Shown one piece after another: positions 1 through 9,970 of a stretch of DNA of 64,000 bases (positions are counted from its first letter, which is position 1; every line of letters begins with the position of its first letter). A program made the translations under genes and the position numbers. Origin of the DNA: an uncultured Erysipelotrichaceae bacterium (lineage in GTDB: Bacteria; Bacillota_I; Bacilli_A; Erysipelotrichales; Erysipelotrichaceae); contig CANSQL010000001.1 of assembly GCA_947649125.1 (NCBI GenBank), positions 1-64,000 of the forward strand. Reading direction: 5' to 3'. Below the pieces are notes generated by a model. It was given only the letters and a program-made list of their open reading frames with translations, did no database searches and was not told where the DNA came from.

Positions 1-12
1 GCACGGTGGTGT

Positions 13-51
13 GAGAGGACGATAAATAAAATAATTATTTATCTCCTACTC
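13..51. other. Long hairpin at the left edge, parent element unknown
   Basis: Arms at 13-29 and 35-51 pair over about 16 bp with two single-base bulges, around loop AATAA. A second hairpin (GCATC/GATGC, 71-87) follows. No T-run comes directly after the first hairpin, so it is not a plain terminator. It could be the 3' end of a structured RNA or leader that begins outside the window. The rest of 52-214 holds only the upstream region of the next gene, with its ribosome site AGAAGG just before 215. Confidence 0.4.
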
Positions 52-214
52 GATTCGCTGATTGTGTTCTGCATCATTGGCCGATGCAAGCAGGTTATAC
101 TTTCTCATACAAACTTTAAAGTAATAAAAAGATGCTTTTTCAGGTAAAGCTTAGAATCATTTGCGCTTTATCATTATTTGTGTTACCATAAACAGGTATT
201 AAGAAGGTGCTTTC

Positions 215-1678
215 ATGAAAAAAATCCAAATAATTATGTTTACAATCATCTGTTGTTTAGTGAGCGTACCGCATTTTCCTATTTATGCGAATGAATATGA
301 GGAATCAGAAGGAGAATGGCTGAAAAGATGCAGTGTCGCACAAGACAGTAAGGAAGCGGCAGCGGAATGTAAAAAGTTTAAGGAATATTATAATAAGAAA
401 ACAAATGAATTAAATAATCAGATTGCCGATATGAAAAAAACAAGCAATCAATTAAAATCCGATTTATCGAATATCAGTGAATTGATTGCACAGCTGGATA
501 AACAAATCAAGGAGCTTAATCAACAAATGGATGATGCAGAGAAAAGCATCGCTCAAATGCGCAGTTCAATGATTGAGCTTGACAGTAAAATGAAGGAAAA
601 ACAAGCGGAAATTGAATTGTTGGATGTACAGATAAAGAAGCGAATGGAAAAGGAGCAGGTGAAAATCGGTACGAATCGTTATATCGATATGCTGATGGGA
701 GCCACCGATATCATTGACATTATCCAGTTGATCGAAGGCTTTAAGCTGATTACGCAAAACGATCAGCTGCAGATGGAGGATGCGGCAAAAGCGCGCCGAG
801 AATTTCAACTGCAGAAGGATGAGCAACAGCGAATCAGTGCCGATCTGAAGCAGCAGATAAAAACAAATGAAGCCTTAAAGGAAGCCGCTGAGCAGGGAAA
901 ACGGGAACAAAGCAAGCTTTATCAATCCTTTTATGCGAAGGAACAACAAATCAAACAGGAAATGGAGAATGCACAGGCGAATGCGTCTGATATGGCAGGG
1001 GCATTGGCATCAATCAATACAAATGTAAGAGATGATATTTTTGAAAAGCCGAGTAAGCCGTCAGGGGGAAATTCCGATAAGCCAAATGATAAACCCGAGG
1101 AAAAGCCGGATGATAAACCAAGCGGCAATACCTCATTCATAAAGCCGATTTCTTATCCTTTATATGCAGGAACATGGTATTATCCGAGTGATCCTTGGGA
1201 TACACAACTCTATGAGCATATCGGTGCCGATTATTCAGGTCCGATCGGTGCACCGATCGTTGCGCCTGCGCGCTCTATTGTCTTATATGCGAATGATCCG
1301 TATCCGAGTGATAAGTATGGTCCTACGCTTGGATGGCCGCGCGGCGGTGCGAACACGATTGAGCTTTTGACTCAAGTCAACGGTACTACCTATGCGATTT
1401 CCTTCTTTCATCTCGCAAAGGGAATTCTTGTATCACCCGGTGATATTGTGGAACAAGGACAAACCATCGCTTATTCCGGCGCCAGCGGCAATGTGACAGG
1501 CCCTCATCTTCATATTGAGCTTGTTAATTTAGGTTCCATGAGTGTTACAGAGGCACAAGCTCGATTTGCGCAAAATGCTGATTTCGGCTGGGGAAGCGGT
1601 TGGACAATTGCTTCTGCATGCTCCAATCGCGGCTTTACTCCATGTCGTGAACGACCGGAAGAATTCTTTGGTTATTAA
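215..1678 (+). CDS. Secreted murein hydrolase, coiled-coil plus M23 peptidase
   Basis: This looks like a cell-wall endopeptidase or hydrolase activator of the EnvC/PcsB type. Residues 1-25 form a signal peptide ending near YANE. Residues about 55-275 are a long Gln/Lys/Glu-rich coiled coil. A Pro/Asp/Lys-rich linker of about 290-325 leads to a C-terminal M23 (LytM) domain. That domain contains HIGADYSGPIGAPIVA and GPHLHIEL, which supply the metal ligands. In this family the coiled coil usually restrains or localises the peptidase, often under FtsEX control, but no ftsEX is present here. The gene is monocistronic and followed by a strong terminator. The call is firm for the domain layout; the exact substrate is not known. 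Confidence 0.88.
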   Translation: MKKIQIIMFTIICCLVSVPHFPIYANEYEESEGEWLKRCSVAQDSKEAAAECKKFKEYYNKKTNELNNQIADMKKTSNQLKSDLSNISELIAQLDKQIKELNQQMDDAEKSIAQMRSSMIELDSKMKEKQAEIELLDVQIKKRMEKEQVKIGTNRYIDMLMGATDIIDIIQLIEGFKLITQNDQLQMEDAAKARREFQLQKDEQQRISADLKQQIKTNEALKEAAEQGKREQSKLYQSFYAKEQQIKQEMENAQANASDMAGALASINTNVRDDIFEKPSKPSGGNSDKPNDKPEEKPDDKPSGNTSFIKPISYPLYAGTWYYPSDPWDTQLYEHIGADYSGPIGAPIVAPARSIVLYANDPYPSDKYGPTLGWPRGGANTIELLTQVNGTTYAISFFHLAKGILVSPGDIVEQGQTIAYSGASGNVTGPHLHIELVNLGSMSVTEAQARFAQNADFGWGSGWTIASACSNRGFTPCRERPEEFFGY

Positions 1679-1702
1679 AAATAGGTAACTGCAAACATCA
1701 AA

Positions 1703-1753
1703 AAAACTCATGACTGACGGCATATGAGCTGTCAAGCATGAGTTTTCTTTTTT
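1703..1753. terminator. Strong bidirectional terminator
   Basis: AAAACTCATG (1703-1712) pairs with CATGAGTTTT (1737-1746). An inner 7-bp stem TGACGGC/GCTGTCA sits inside it, and a T-rich tail follows. A-runs on the left give a T-run on the minus strand too, so it can end both the M23 gene and the convergent ATPase gene. Confidence 0.85.
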
Positions 1754-1884
1754 ATAATTGTCATTTTAATGAGAAATTCCTGATAGGAATATGTAGGAGT
1801 AATTCATATGTTGTATCTATATCAAACAAATTACTGAACAGAAGCTCATATCTTACAGGCAATGCGAATCAAATAAGAAAGCAG

Positions 1885-4242
1885 TTATTTTTCCGTTGCA
1901 TTTGTAATACGCTCTTTGATTTTTTCCAATCGCTGCAGACGATAGTAAATCAGATTTATAATAATCGGAATCACCAATACACCGCCTAAGGTTACCGCTA
2001 AAGAGAACAGATCAAGGTGAACGATCATAAACAGATCCGGTAAAAGCACGATTGCCAAGATGAATAATAATGTCATCGTAAGAAATACAATGCGTCGCTG
2101 CTTCGTAAACGGCATGGAAATACGCTGTAAAACCGTCAGTGAGCATGCGGCGGTCAAGATAACACACATTGTGGTACGAACATCATCGTTATAATGAAAT
2201 ATCGTTGTGAACAGTGATACAAGCAGGGTAGCCGCTACGACCATAAAGGCACCGGGAGCGGCCTGTGATAAGACATTGATGACGAAATTACCCTTGATGC
2301 GATTATGATTTGGCTCCAGTGCCAAAAAGAATGAGGGAATACCGACCGTCAGCGAGGAAATCAAGGTAAGCTGAATCGGTACAAACGGATAGCGACTGTT
2401 TAAGAATAAGGTCAAAATCGCTAAAATCAATGAAAAGATTGTTTTTACAAGAAACAGCGATGCAGCACGTTGAATATTGTTGATAACACGTCTTCCTTCA
2501 TTTACGATAAAGGGCATATGTTTAAAGTTATTATCAAGTAAAACAAGATTCGCAATATTTTTTGCCGCTTCACTACCTTGCGCAACTGCGATAGAACAAT
2601 CGGCTTCTTTCAGTGCCATGACATCATTCACACCGTCACCGATCATTGCGGTCGTATGCTTGGCTTCCTTTAAGGCCTGAATAATCAGTTTTTTCTGTTG
2701 CGGGCTGACCCGTCCGAATACACTGTATTTGTTTACCGCAGTCGGTATCTCTACATCCTTCAGTGTGGAAGCATCAATATACGCATCGGCATTGTAAACA
2801 CCGGCCTTTCGGGCAATTTCATGCACGGTAACCGGATTATCACCGCTGATGATTTTAATATCTACTCCTTGTGAGGCAAAATACGCAAGTGTTTTCGGCG
2901 CTTCTTCACGAATCGGATCACTCAACAGAACAAGTCCGATGATCGTGTTGTTTTGCGGCAGCCGGCCTTCACTGATCGCTTCCGTACTCTCAGCGATCGT
3001 AATCACTCGATAGCCTTCCTTCGCATAGCGATCGATCTGGGCTTCAATCATAGAATCCTTTTTCAGACTCATAAATTCATAGGCTCCCATACAATACGTG
3101 TGCCGATTCATGGAAACTGCGCTGTATTTACGCTCACTGGAAAAGGGAATCGTAATCGCATTTTCTATCTTTTTTACATCTTTGAGATACTCTCGAATTG
3201 CTTGTGCCGTTGAATTATCATCCTTCAGTGTGCCCATCATATAGCACAACAGCTCTTTACAATCCGTATCCGTATAATTGATAATGCTTTCTACCTGCAT
3301 ACAGCCCTTGGTAATCGTTCCAGTCTTATCAAGACACAACGTATCGACACGCGCCAATGTTTCGATACAATACAGCTCTTGTACAAGGGTATGCTGCTTC
3401 GCTAAGTTAATCGAGCCGACAGCCAAGGCAACGCTTGTCAGTAATACAAGTCCTTCGGGAATCATGCCGATGAGTGCCGATACGGTAGGAACGATTGATT
3501 CCGCAAATGAATAGTCTAATAAATAATATTGCTTCAGAAACAGTAAAATACCGATCGGTATGATCGCAATACCGATATATTTGATAATGAAATTCAAAGA
3601 ATCACGAAGCTCACTTTTATGCTTTTTCAATACCTTTGCTTCCTTCATGATGCGTGAGGCATAATTATCATGTCCGACATGCTCCACCTGTGCATACGCA
3701 TTTCCGGCTAAAATATAGCTTCCTGAATAAATAAAGTCGCCCTGTTGCTTCACAATGACATCGGATTCACCGTTGACATTGCTTTCATTCAGCTCCAATC
3801 GTCCTTCCTTGATGATTGCGTCGCTGCAGACCTGTGCACCGCTTTTTAAAATCATGATATCATCAAGCACAAGCTCCTCCATCGAAATATCTGTCGCTGC
3901 ACCTTCACGCATTACTGTGATTTTCGATTCATTGATCAAGGAAAGCTTATCCAAAACCCGCTTTGAACGCAGCTCCTGAAAGATACCGATCGCTAAATTA
4001 CTGATTGCGACACCGAGAAACATCAGATTGCGATAAGAACCGACATATATGATCAAGCCGGCAAGAATCGCATTGATTAAATTGAACAGGGTACAAATAT
4101 TATCTCTGAATATCTCCTGATATGATTTCGTTATTCGCTGAACCTGTTCATTATGTAAATGCTGACTTTTACGCTTTGCGACCTGTTGTTCATTTAAACC
4201 GCTGTGAATTTCAGGCGCATAGCGCTCTATTTGTTCACTCAT
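1885..4242 (-). CDS. Cation-transporting P-type ATPase
   Basis: A P-type ion pump in the plasma membrane, 785 residues. The phosphorylation motif DKTGTITKG lies near residue 303, and the hinge motif MIGDGVNDVMALKEADCSIA is present. Paired membrane helices precede the A and P domains, and about six helices form the C-terminal third. The N-terminal cytoplasmic segment is short and has no CXXC heavy-metal domain. The type resembles the CtpE/PacL-like group (Ca, Mg or Mn transport), but the ion cannot be read from the sequence. GGAAG lies 7 bases before the ATG. It is a single gene, convergent with the M23 gene. Confidence 0.88.
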   Translation of the reverse strand: MSEQIERYAPEIHSGLNEQQVAKRKSQHLHNEQVQRITKSYQEIFRDNICTLFNLINAILAGLIIYVGSYRNLMFLGVAISNLAIGIFQELRSKRVLDKLSLINESKITVMREGAATDISMEELVLDDIMILKSGAQVCSDAIIKEGRLELNESNVNGESDVIVKQQGDFIYSGSYILAGNAYAQVEHVGHDNYASRIMKEAKVLKKHKSELRDSLNFIIKYIGIAIIPIGILLFLKQYYLLDYSFAESIVPTVSALIGMIPEGLVLLTSVALAVGSINLAKQHTLVQELYCIETLARVDTLCLDKTGTITKGCMQVESIINYTDTDCKELLCYMMGTLKDDNSTAQAIREYLKDVKKIENAITIPFSSERKYSAVSMNRHTYCMGAYEFMSLKKDSMIEAQIDRYAKEGYRVITIAESTEAISEGRLPQNNTIIGLVLLSDPIREEAPKTLAYFASQGVDIKIISGDNPVTVHEIARKAGVYNADAYIDASTLKDVEIPTAVNKYSVFGRVSPQQKKLIIQALKEAKHTTAMIGDGVNDVMALKEADCSIAVAQGSEAAKNIANLVLLDNNFKHMPFIVNEGRRVINNIQRAASLFLVKTIFSLILAILTLFLNSRYPFVPIQLTLISSLTVGIPSFFLALEPNHNRIKGNFVINVLSQAAPGAFMVVAATLLVSLFTTIFHYNDDVRTTMCVILTAACSLTVLQRISMPFTKQRRIVFLTMTLLFILAIVLLPDLFMIVHLDLFSLAVTLGGVLVIPIIINLIYYRLQRLEKIKERITNATEK

Positions 4243-4551
4243 CCCATCACTTCCGTTTTCTTTATAATATTATATCAAGAAAATGCTGTTTCTTAACTAA
4301 CATTTTAGTTATTTTTATTAAAATTTTAACTTTTATTTCATCATCTTACATCACATTCATCGATAGGAAAGAAAGCGGAGTGAAAAGAGCATTTAGATAA
4401 AATTAAGAACGCATACAGAATGAAAGCTGTTAAGGATAGTGAAGGGAATACAAAGAAGTATAAAGAAGCATAAAGAAGGGAATAGGAAAAGCTGTAAAAA
4501 GAAGGACAACGAAACGATGAATACAACGTATCTCTGAATCATTTCAACAAA
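4243..4551. other. Intergenic, no gene seen
   Basis: About 310 bases between the ATPase start and the plsY terminator. The first 90 bases are AT-rich and probably carry the ATPase promoter on the minus strand. The remainder is purine-rich on the plus strand, with loose AAGAAG repeats. The only open frame here (minus, 4341-4526) is low-complexity Ser/Tyr/Phe and looks spurious. Confidence 0.5.
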
Positions 4552-4574
4552 TAAAAAGGACACGCAATGTCCTT
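4552..4574 (-). terminator. plsY terminator
   Basis: Stem AAGGACA/TGTCCTT with a 5-base loop, followed on the minus strand by TTTTTATTT, about 30 bases after the plsY stop. Confidence 0.8.
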
Positions 4575-4603
4575 AATTTTGTTTGAAACAGATTTTTCTG
4601 CGC

Positions 4604-5215
4604 CTACATCCAAGTGATTTTATTTTCACTGTGATTGAGTATCTTAACGATATTTGCGCGATGACGATAAATCACAAGAATCGTAAGCAGCCAGCTTGCG
4701 GTCGTAATCACTAACTGTTCCTGCATGATCGTAATATAGATGCTGGAAACAAGTGCCATCGCCATACTTGCGAGTGAAACCATCTTAAACAGATACAGCA
4801 GTAAAAAGAATGCGATAAGTGGTACAATAATAAACCAAGCATCACGGAAGGTAAAGATCGCGGTCGATAAGAGAAAGCCGACAAGTGTTGCCGCCGCTTT
4901 TCCGCCCTTGAAATGAGCAAACAGCGGATAACAATGTCCGAAGGCAGCCGCAACACCGGCCCATATGCTCATTTCCTTGTTGTCAAAGCCGACCGCTACG
5001 ATACCGACTGCTAAAACGACCTTCAGCACATCAAGTATGATTGTCGCAATTCCGGCTTTTTTACCTAATACACGTCCGGCATTGGTACCGCCCAAATTAC
5101 CGGAGCCAAACGATCTGATATCCGTATGATAGAACAGCTTGCCGATCACAAGCGCAAAGGGAATCGAGCCTAAGATATAACCGATTCCGATATATAAAAC
5201 GATCATCCAATCCAT
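4604..5215 (-). CDS. plsY: Glycerol-3-phosphate acyltransferase PlsY
   Basis: Transfers the acyl group of acyl-phosphate to glycerol-3-phosphate, the first step of phospholipid synthesis in most Gram-positive bacteria. It is an integral membrane protein with about five helices. The family motifs GSIPFALVIGK, SGNLGGTNAGRVLG and FGHCYPLFAHFKGGKAAAT are all present. The start is placed at MDWMIVLYIG (203 residues) because GAGGTG lies 6 bases upstream. A GTG three codons earlier would overlap that site. It is divergent from parE, an arrangement common in Bacillota, where plsY and topoisomerase IV genes are neighbours. Confidence 0.95.
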   Translation of the reverse strand: MDWMIVLYIGIGYILGSIPFALVIGKLFYHTDIRSFGSGNLGGTNAGRVLGKKAGIATIILDVLKVVLAVGIVAVGFDNKEMSIWAGVAAAFGHCYPLFAHFKGGKAAATLVGFLLSTAIFTFRDAWFIIVPLIAFFLLLYLFKMVSLASMAMALVSSIYITIMQEQLVITTASWLLTILVIYRHRANIVKILNHSENKITWM

Positions 5216-5296
5216 AATTTTCACCTCTGACCTTTATTTTAACACGCTTTTTCAGTGAATAAAAGGTAAAATACGATTTTTATATGAAAAGGGTTC

Positions 5297-5325
5297 TTGC
5301 GAAAAGCGTTGAAATTTGGTAATAT
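5297..5325 (+). promoter_or_regulatory. parE promoter
   Basis: TTGCGA (5297-5302), a 17-base spacer and TAATAT (5320-5325), about 60 bases before the parE start. Confidence 0.6.
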
Positions 5326-5386
5326 AACATAGGTTAAGTGGTGCGATAAAGCCCACTTTTTACATGATATATAGGAAGGTGAGCTT

Positions 5387-7315
5387 ATGAGCGCAAAGTC
5401 ATATGATGCCGAAAGTATACAAATATTAGATGGTTTGGATGCGGTAAGAAAGCGTCCGGGAATGTATATCGGTTCAACAGATGCAAGAGGTCTGCATCAT
5501 CTTGTATGGGAAATCGTAGATAATTCCATTGATGAAGCCTTAAACGGTTACGGCGATACAATTAAAATAACGATTGAAAAGGACGGCTCCATGTCGATTG
5601 AGGATGAAGGACGAGGAATGCCGGTAGATAAGCATGCGAGCGGGGTATCTACGCTTGAGGTCATTTTTACCGTACTTCATGCCGGCGGTAAGTTTTCCTC
5701 AGAGGGCGGCTATAAAACATCGGGCGGTCTGCACGGTGTCGGTGCCAGTGTTGTCAATGCCTTGTCAAGATGGGTTGAGGTAACGGTATGCCGCAACGGG
5801 AAAATGTATCAAATGCGTTTTGAGGACGGCGGTCGTAAAATCGGGAAGCTGAAGGAAATCGGCAAATCGAACAAGACCGGCAGTAAGGTACATTTTATGC
5901 CGGATGAACGCATCTTTTCGACTACGAAGTATTCCTATTCACAAATCACCCAGCGTGCGCAGGAGGAAGCCTTCTTAATGAAGGGACTGCGCATGGTTGT
6001 AAAGGATCTGCGCAAGGATCATGAGCGTGAGGACGTTTATCATTATGAAAACGGCTTAGAGGCCTTTATCACTTATCTTCATGAGGATAAACAGGTATTT
6101 CATAAGCCTGTATCCTTCAGCGGTGAGGTCAACGGCATTAAGGTAGATTGTGCATTTCAATATACGGATGAATATCAGGAAAATATGTTTTCCTTTGTCA
6201 ATATGGTTCGAACCAAGGACGGCGGAACGCATGAAACGGGATGTCGCAGTGCTTTCACCAAAATCTTTAACGAATATGCCCGTAAAAACGGTTTATTGAA
6301 GGAAAAGGACAAAAACTTTGAGGGTAGTGATATTCGCGAGGGCTTGACGGTGATTTTATCGTTGGGCGTACCGGAAAATCTTTTACAATTTGAAGGGCAG
6401 ACAAAGGGCAAGCTTGGAACAACAGAGGCAAAAACCGCCGTTGATGCACTGGTTTGTGAAAAACTGAGCTATTTCCTTGAAGAAAACAAGGACCTTTCAA
6501 CTACGCTGATCAAAAAGATGGCGCGTGCTTCTCAGGCGCGTGAGGCGGCGCGCAAGGCACGTGATGATGCGCGCAAGGGAAAAAACAAAGGCAAAAGTGA
6601 AAAAATCTTATCGGGTAAGCTTGCCTCTGCCCAGTCCAAGGATGCACGTAAGAAGGAGCTGTATCTTGTCGAGGGTGATTCGGCGGGCGGCAGTGCCAAG
6701 CAGGGACGTGACTCTAAATATCAGGCGATCTTGCCGCTGCGCGGTAAGGTGCTGAATACGGAGCGTGCTTCCGTTGCCAGCATTGAGAAAAACGAGGAAT
6801 TGAATACGATCATTCATGCGCTCGGTGCCGGTGTCGGACCGAATTTTCACGCTGAAGATGCGAATTATCATAAGGTGATCATCATGACCGATGCCGATAC
6901 TGACGGTGCGCATATTCAAACGCTGCTGCTGACATTCTTTTATCGCTATATGCGCGAGTTGATCGAACAGGGCATGGTATATATTGCTTTACCACCGCTT
7001 TATAAGCTGCAGAAGGGCAAGGAGATTCAATATGCGTGGAATGACGAGGAGCTGGAGCAGTATCGCAAGACCTTCCCTAAGGGCTATACGCTGCAGCGCT
7101 ATAAGGGTCTTGGTGAAATGAATGCCGATCAGCTTTGGGATACGACGATGTGTCCCGAAACACGCACGCTGATTCAGGTAACGATCGAGGATGCGGTCGT
7201 GGCCGAAAAGCGTGTCTCAGTATTAATGGGCGATAAGGCAGAGCTTCGTCGTGACTGGATCGAGGAAAATGTTTCCTTTACATTAGAAGAAGATTATCAA
7301 ACGGAGGTTAAATAA
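5387..7315 (+). CDS. parE: DNA topoisomerase IV subunit B
   Basis: ATPase subunit of topoisomerase IV, which decatenates daughter chromosomes. The N-terminal GHKL ATPase carries DNSIDEALNG and GGLHGVGASVVNALS. The TOPRIM domain has EGDSAGGSA near 429-437 and MTDADTDG near 500-507, which bind the catalytic Mg. ParE rather than GyrB is favoured by SGKLASAQSKDARKKELYLV and by the 642-residue length. Its stop overlaps the parC start in TAATG, so the two subunits are translationally coupled. AGGAAGGTGA precedes the ATG. Confidence 0.95.
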   Translation: MSAKSYDAESIQILDGLDAVRKRPGMYIGSTDARGLHHLVWEIVDNSIDEALNGYGDTIKITIEKDGSMSIEDEGRGMPVDKHASGVSTLEVIFTVLHAGGKFSSEGGYKTSGGLHGVGASVVNALSRWVEVTVCRNGKMYQMRFEDGGRKIGKLKEIGKSNKTGSKVHFMPDERIFSTTKYSYSQITQRAQEEAFLMKGLRMVVKDLRKDHEREDVYHYENGLEAFITYLHEDKQVFHKPVSFSGEVNGIKVDCAFQYTDEYQENMFSFVNMVRTKDGGTHETGCRSAFTKIFNEYARKNGLLKEKDKNFEGSDIREGLTVILSLGVPENLLQFEGQTKGKLGTTEAKTAVDALVCEKLSYFLEENKDLSTTLIKKMARASQAREAARKARDDARKGKNKGKSEKILSGKLASAQSKDARKKELYLVEGDSAGGSAKQGRDSKYQAILPLRGKVLNTERASVASIEKNEELNTIIHALGAGVGPNFHAEDANYHKVIIMTDADTDGAHIQTLLLTFFYRYMRELIEQGMVYIALPPLYKLQKGKEIQYAWNDEELEQYRKTFPKGYTLQRYKGLGEMNADQLWDTTMCPETRTLIQVTIEDAVVAEKRVSVLMGDKAELRRDWIEENVSFTLEEDYQTEVK

Positions 7316-9801
7316 TGAAAAAGACTGAATCAACCGTACAGCATCGTCAAATCATTGAAACTCCGTTAGAGGAGATCATGGGTGACCGTTTTGGCTCCTA
7401 TTCCAAATATATCATTCAAGATCGTGCGCTGCCGGATGCGCGTGACGGATTAAAGCCGGTACAGCGCCGTATTCTTTATGCGATGTATACGGACGGCAAT
7501 CGCTTTGACAAGGGCTATCGTAAATCGGCCAAGACAGTCGGTCTTGTGATCGGTAATTATCATCCGCACGGCGATACCTCTGTCTATGATGCGATGGTCC
7601 GTATGTCTCAGGATTGGAAAATTCGCAGTCCGCAGATCGATATGCAGGGAAACAACGGATCGATTGATGATGACCCGGCAGCGGCGATGCGTTATACCGA
7701 AGCTCGTTTATCAAAAATTTCCGAATATTTATTGATGGATATCGAAAAGGATACCGTTTCATGGAGTCTGAACTTCGATGATACGGATTATGAGCCGACG
7801 GTCTTACCGGCTCGCTATCCCAATCTGCTTGTCAACGGCATTACCGGTATTGCGGCAGGCTATGCGACAAATATTCCGCCGCATAATCTCGGTGAGGTAA
7901 TCGATGCGGTCATCTATCGCATTCAATTTCCGAATTCAAGCGTTGAGGAATTGATGGAATATGTACAGGGACCTGATTTTCCGACCGGCGGTATCGTACA
8001 GGGCAAACAAGGAATTATCGATGCCTTTACTACGGGACGCGGAAAAATCATGGTTCGCTCTAAAACCGAAATCGTGCAGGCGAAAACGTGCCAACAGATC
8101 ATTATCACGGAAATTCCGTATGAAGTCGTAAAAAGCAACATGGTAAAGAAAATCGACGATGTGCGCTTAAATAAAAAAATCGACGGCATTATGGATGTTC
8201 GTGATGAATCCGATCGAAACGGTTTAAGAGTCGTTGTCGATATCAAAAAGGATGCCGATGCGAAGCTGATTTTAAATTATCTGTTTAAGAATACCGATTT
8301 ACAGGTTTCCTATAACTATAATGTAATTGCGATCGTAAATAAGCGACCGATGCAGATGGGCCTAGCACAGATGTTAGATGCGTTTATTGCGCATCGTGAG
8401 GAAGTCGTTGTCCGTCGCTGTCAATTTGATTTAAAGAAAAAACAACAGCGCTGTCATATTTTAGACGGCTTGATTCAGGCAATCTCAGTTTTAGATGAGG
8501 TAATTGCGCTGATTCGCAGCTCTAAGGATAAGGCAGATTCCAAAAATCGCTTGATGGAGCGCTTCTCATTTACGGAAGCACAGGCCGAGGCCATCGTAAC
8601 GATGCGCTTGTATCGCTTATCAAATACCGATGTGACTCTTTTGAAAGAGGAGCACGATACATTAGAGCGTGAAATTTCAGAGCTGAAGGAAATCTTAGCG
8701 AATGATAAGCTGTTGAAGCGCTTGATCATCAAGGAATGTAAAGAGGTAAAAAAGGAATTTCCGACACAGCGTTTAACGAGAATCGAAGCGGAAATTGAAG
8801 AAATCGTAATCGATAAGGTTTCCATGATTGCGAGTGAACAGGTGATGTTTACCTTATCTAAGGACGGCTATGCGAAGCGTGTTTCACTTCGTTCCTATAA
8901 TGCCGCCAATGATGCCGCAACCGGTGTCAAGGAAGGCGATCGTCTGATCGGAAGCTGTGAGGTAAATACATTAGACCACATTCTGTTTTTCACAAACCGA
9001 GGTACCTACGGCTATCTCAATGTTTATGAGGCAGAGGAAGCAAAGTGGAAGGATATCGGTTCTCATATCAACAATGCGATTCGTATCAGCGGTGAGGAAA
9101 AGCTGACAGATGCTTATGTATTGAAAAGCTTTGCGACACATGCGTATATCATAACGGTAACGAAAAACGGCATGATTAAGAAAACCGCTGTTCATGAATA
9201 TGAGGTATCACGCAATAATAAGACAATGGCGAATATGAAGCTTGCCGATCAGGATGAAGCGATTGCGTCATTATTGGCATATGAGGGTGATGAGGTTCTC
9301 TTATGCAGCAAAAACGGCTATATGACACGTTATCCGATATCATTGATTCCGATGACCGCACCGAAATCCAAGGGCGTTAAGGCAATGAATTTGGTGGAGG
9401 ATCAAATATGCAGCGCATGTATTTATCACAATGATACTGCACAGCTGCTTGTGGTAAGCGATCAGGGAGCGATGAAGCGCTTAAAAATGTCTGATATTGA
9501 TTTGACAGGAAGACCGGTCAAGGGCAATATGATCTGTAAGCGTGTGAAATCAAAGCCGTATCAGATCGCATATATCAGATTATATGATTTACAGCAGGAT
9601 ATCGTTATTCATGCACAGGATAATGCACAGATAGCGATGAAGGATATATCACTGATGAACAAGGAATCCACGTTCTCTCAGCCGTTGGGAGTGCTTCAGG
9701 ATTTCTATATCGAACAGGGTATTCTGCATATTGAACAGGTCGCAATGCCTGTTGAAACAGAAAAAACAGTTGATTTTGAGGAAATCAATCTTGATTTATA
9801 A
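7315..9801 (+). CDS. parC: DNA topoisomerase IV subunit A
   Basis: Breakage-reunion subunit of topoisomerase IV, 828 residues. The catalytic tyrosine is Tyr127 in RYTEARLSK. The quinolone-contact helix reads HPHGDTSVYDAMV at 83-95, with Thr88 where many relatives have Ser. A coiled-coil gate follows around 430-470. The C-terminal beta-pinwheel lacks a recognisable GyrA box (QRRGGKG), which supports ParC over GyrA. The ATG overlaps the parE stop, and a good terminator lies 3 bases after the gene. Confidence 0.94.
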   Translation: MKKTESTVQHRQIIETPLEEIMGDRFGSYSKYIIQDRALPDARDGLKPVQRRILYAMYTDGNRFDKGYRKSAKTVGLVIGNYHPHGDTSVYDAMVRMSQDWKIRSPQIDMQGNNGSIDDDPAAAMRYTEARLSKISEYLLMDIEKDTVSWSLNFDDTDYEPTVLPARYPNLLVNGITGIAAGYATNIPPHNLGEVIDAVIYRIQFPNSSVEELMEYVQGPDFPTGGIVQGKQGIIDAFTTGRGKIMVRSKTEIVQAKTCQQIIITEIPYEVVKSNMVKKIDDVRLNKKIDGIMDVRDESDRNGLRVVVDIKKDADAKLILNYLFKNTDLQVSYNYNVIAIVNKRPMQMGLAQMLDAFIAHREEVVVRRCQFDLKKKQQRCHILDGLIQAISVLDEVIALIRSSKDKADSKNRLMERFSFTEAQAEAIVTMRLYRLSNTDVTLLKEEHDTLEREISELKEILANDKLLKRLIIKECKEVKKEFPTQRLTRIEAEIEEIVIDKVSMIASEQVMFTLSKDGYAKRVSLRSYNAANDAATGVKEGDRLIGSCEVNTLDHILFFTNRGTYGYLNVYEAEEAKWKDIGSHINNAIRISGEEKLTDAYVLKSFATHAYIITVTKNGMIKKTAVHEYEVSRNNKTMANMKLADQDEAIASLLAYEGDEVLLCSKNGYMTRYPISLIPMTAPKSKGVKAMNLVEDQICSACIYHNDTAQLLVVSDQGAMKRLKMSDIDLTGRPVKGNMICKRVKSKPYQIAYIRLYDLQQDIVIHAQDNAQIAMKDISLMNKESTFSQPLGVLQDFYIEQGILHIEQVAMPVETEKTVDFEEINLDL

Positions 9802-9803
9802 TT

Positions 9804-9829
9804 GACAGCAATAAGCTTGCTGTCTTTTT
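9804..9829 (+). terminator. parEC terminator
   Basis: GACAGCAA/TTGCTGTC stem with a 5-base loop, followed by TTTTT. Confidence 0.9.
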
Positions 9830-9970
9830 CATATGAAAAGATGATTGACAGACAATGAGGAAGTCATATTCACAAAGCGACTTTTATCATCACAAATGCG
9901 CATATTACGCTTTTTCTATAGCTTTTCATTTGAAATTGCGCTAAACTATAGGAAAAAAGGGAGTATCAAC

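Noticed and set aside
4341-4526. Ser/Tyr/Phe-rich 61-codon frame on the minus strand
   Set aside because: Low complexity, no ribosome site, and it mirrors a purine-rich plus-strand tract.
5387-9801. Gyrase gyrB-gyrA
   Set aside because: The B subunit has ParE-type sequence around the TOPRIM domain and the A subunit lacks a visible GyrA box, so topoisomerase IV is the better call.
9845-9970. Upstream start for the MutS-like protein
   Set aside because: No ribosome site at 9845, whereas AAAAAAGGGAG lies before ATG 9971. The extra 42 residues do not look like the family.
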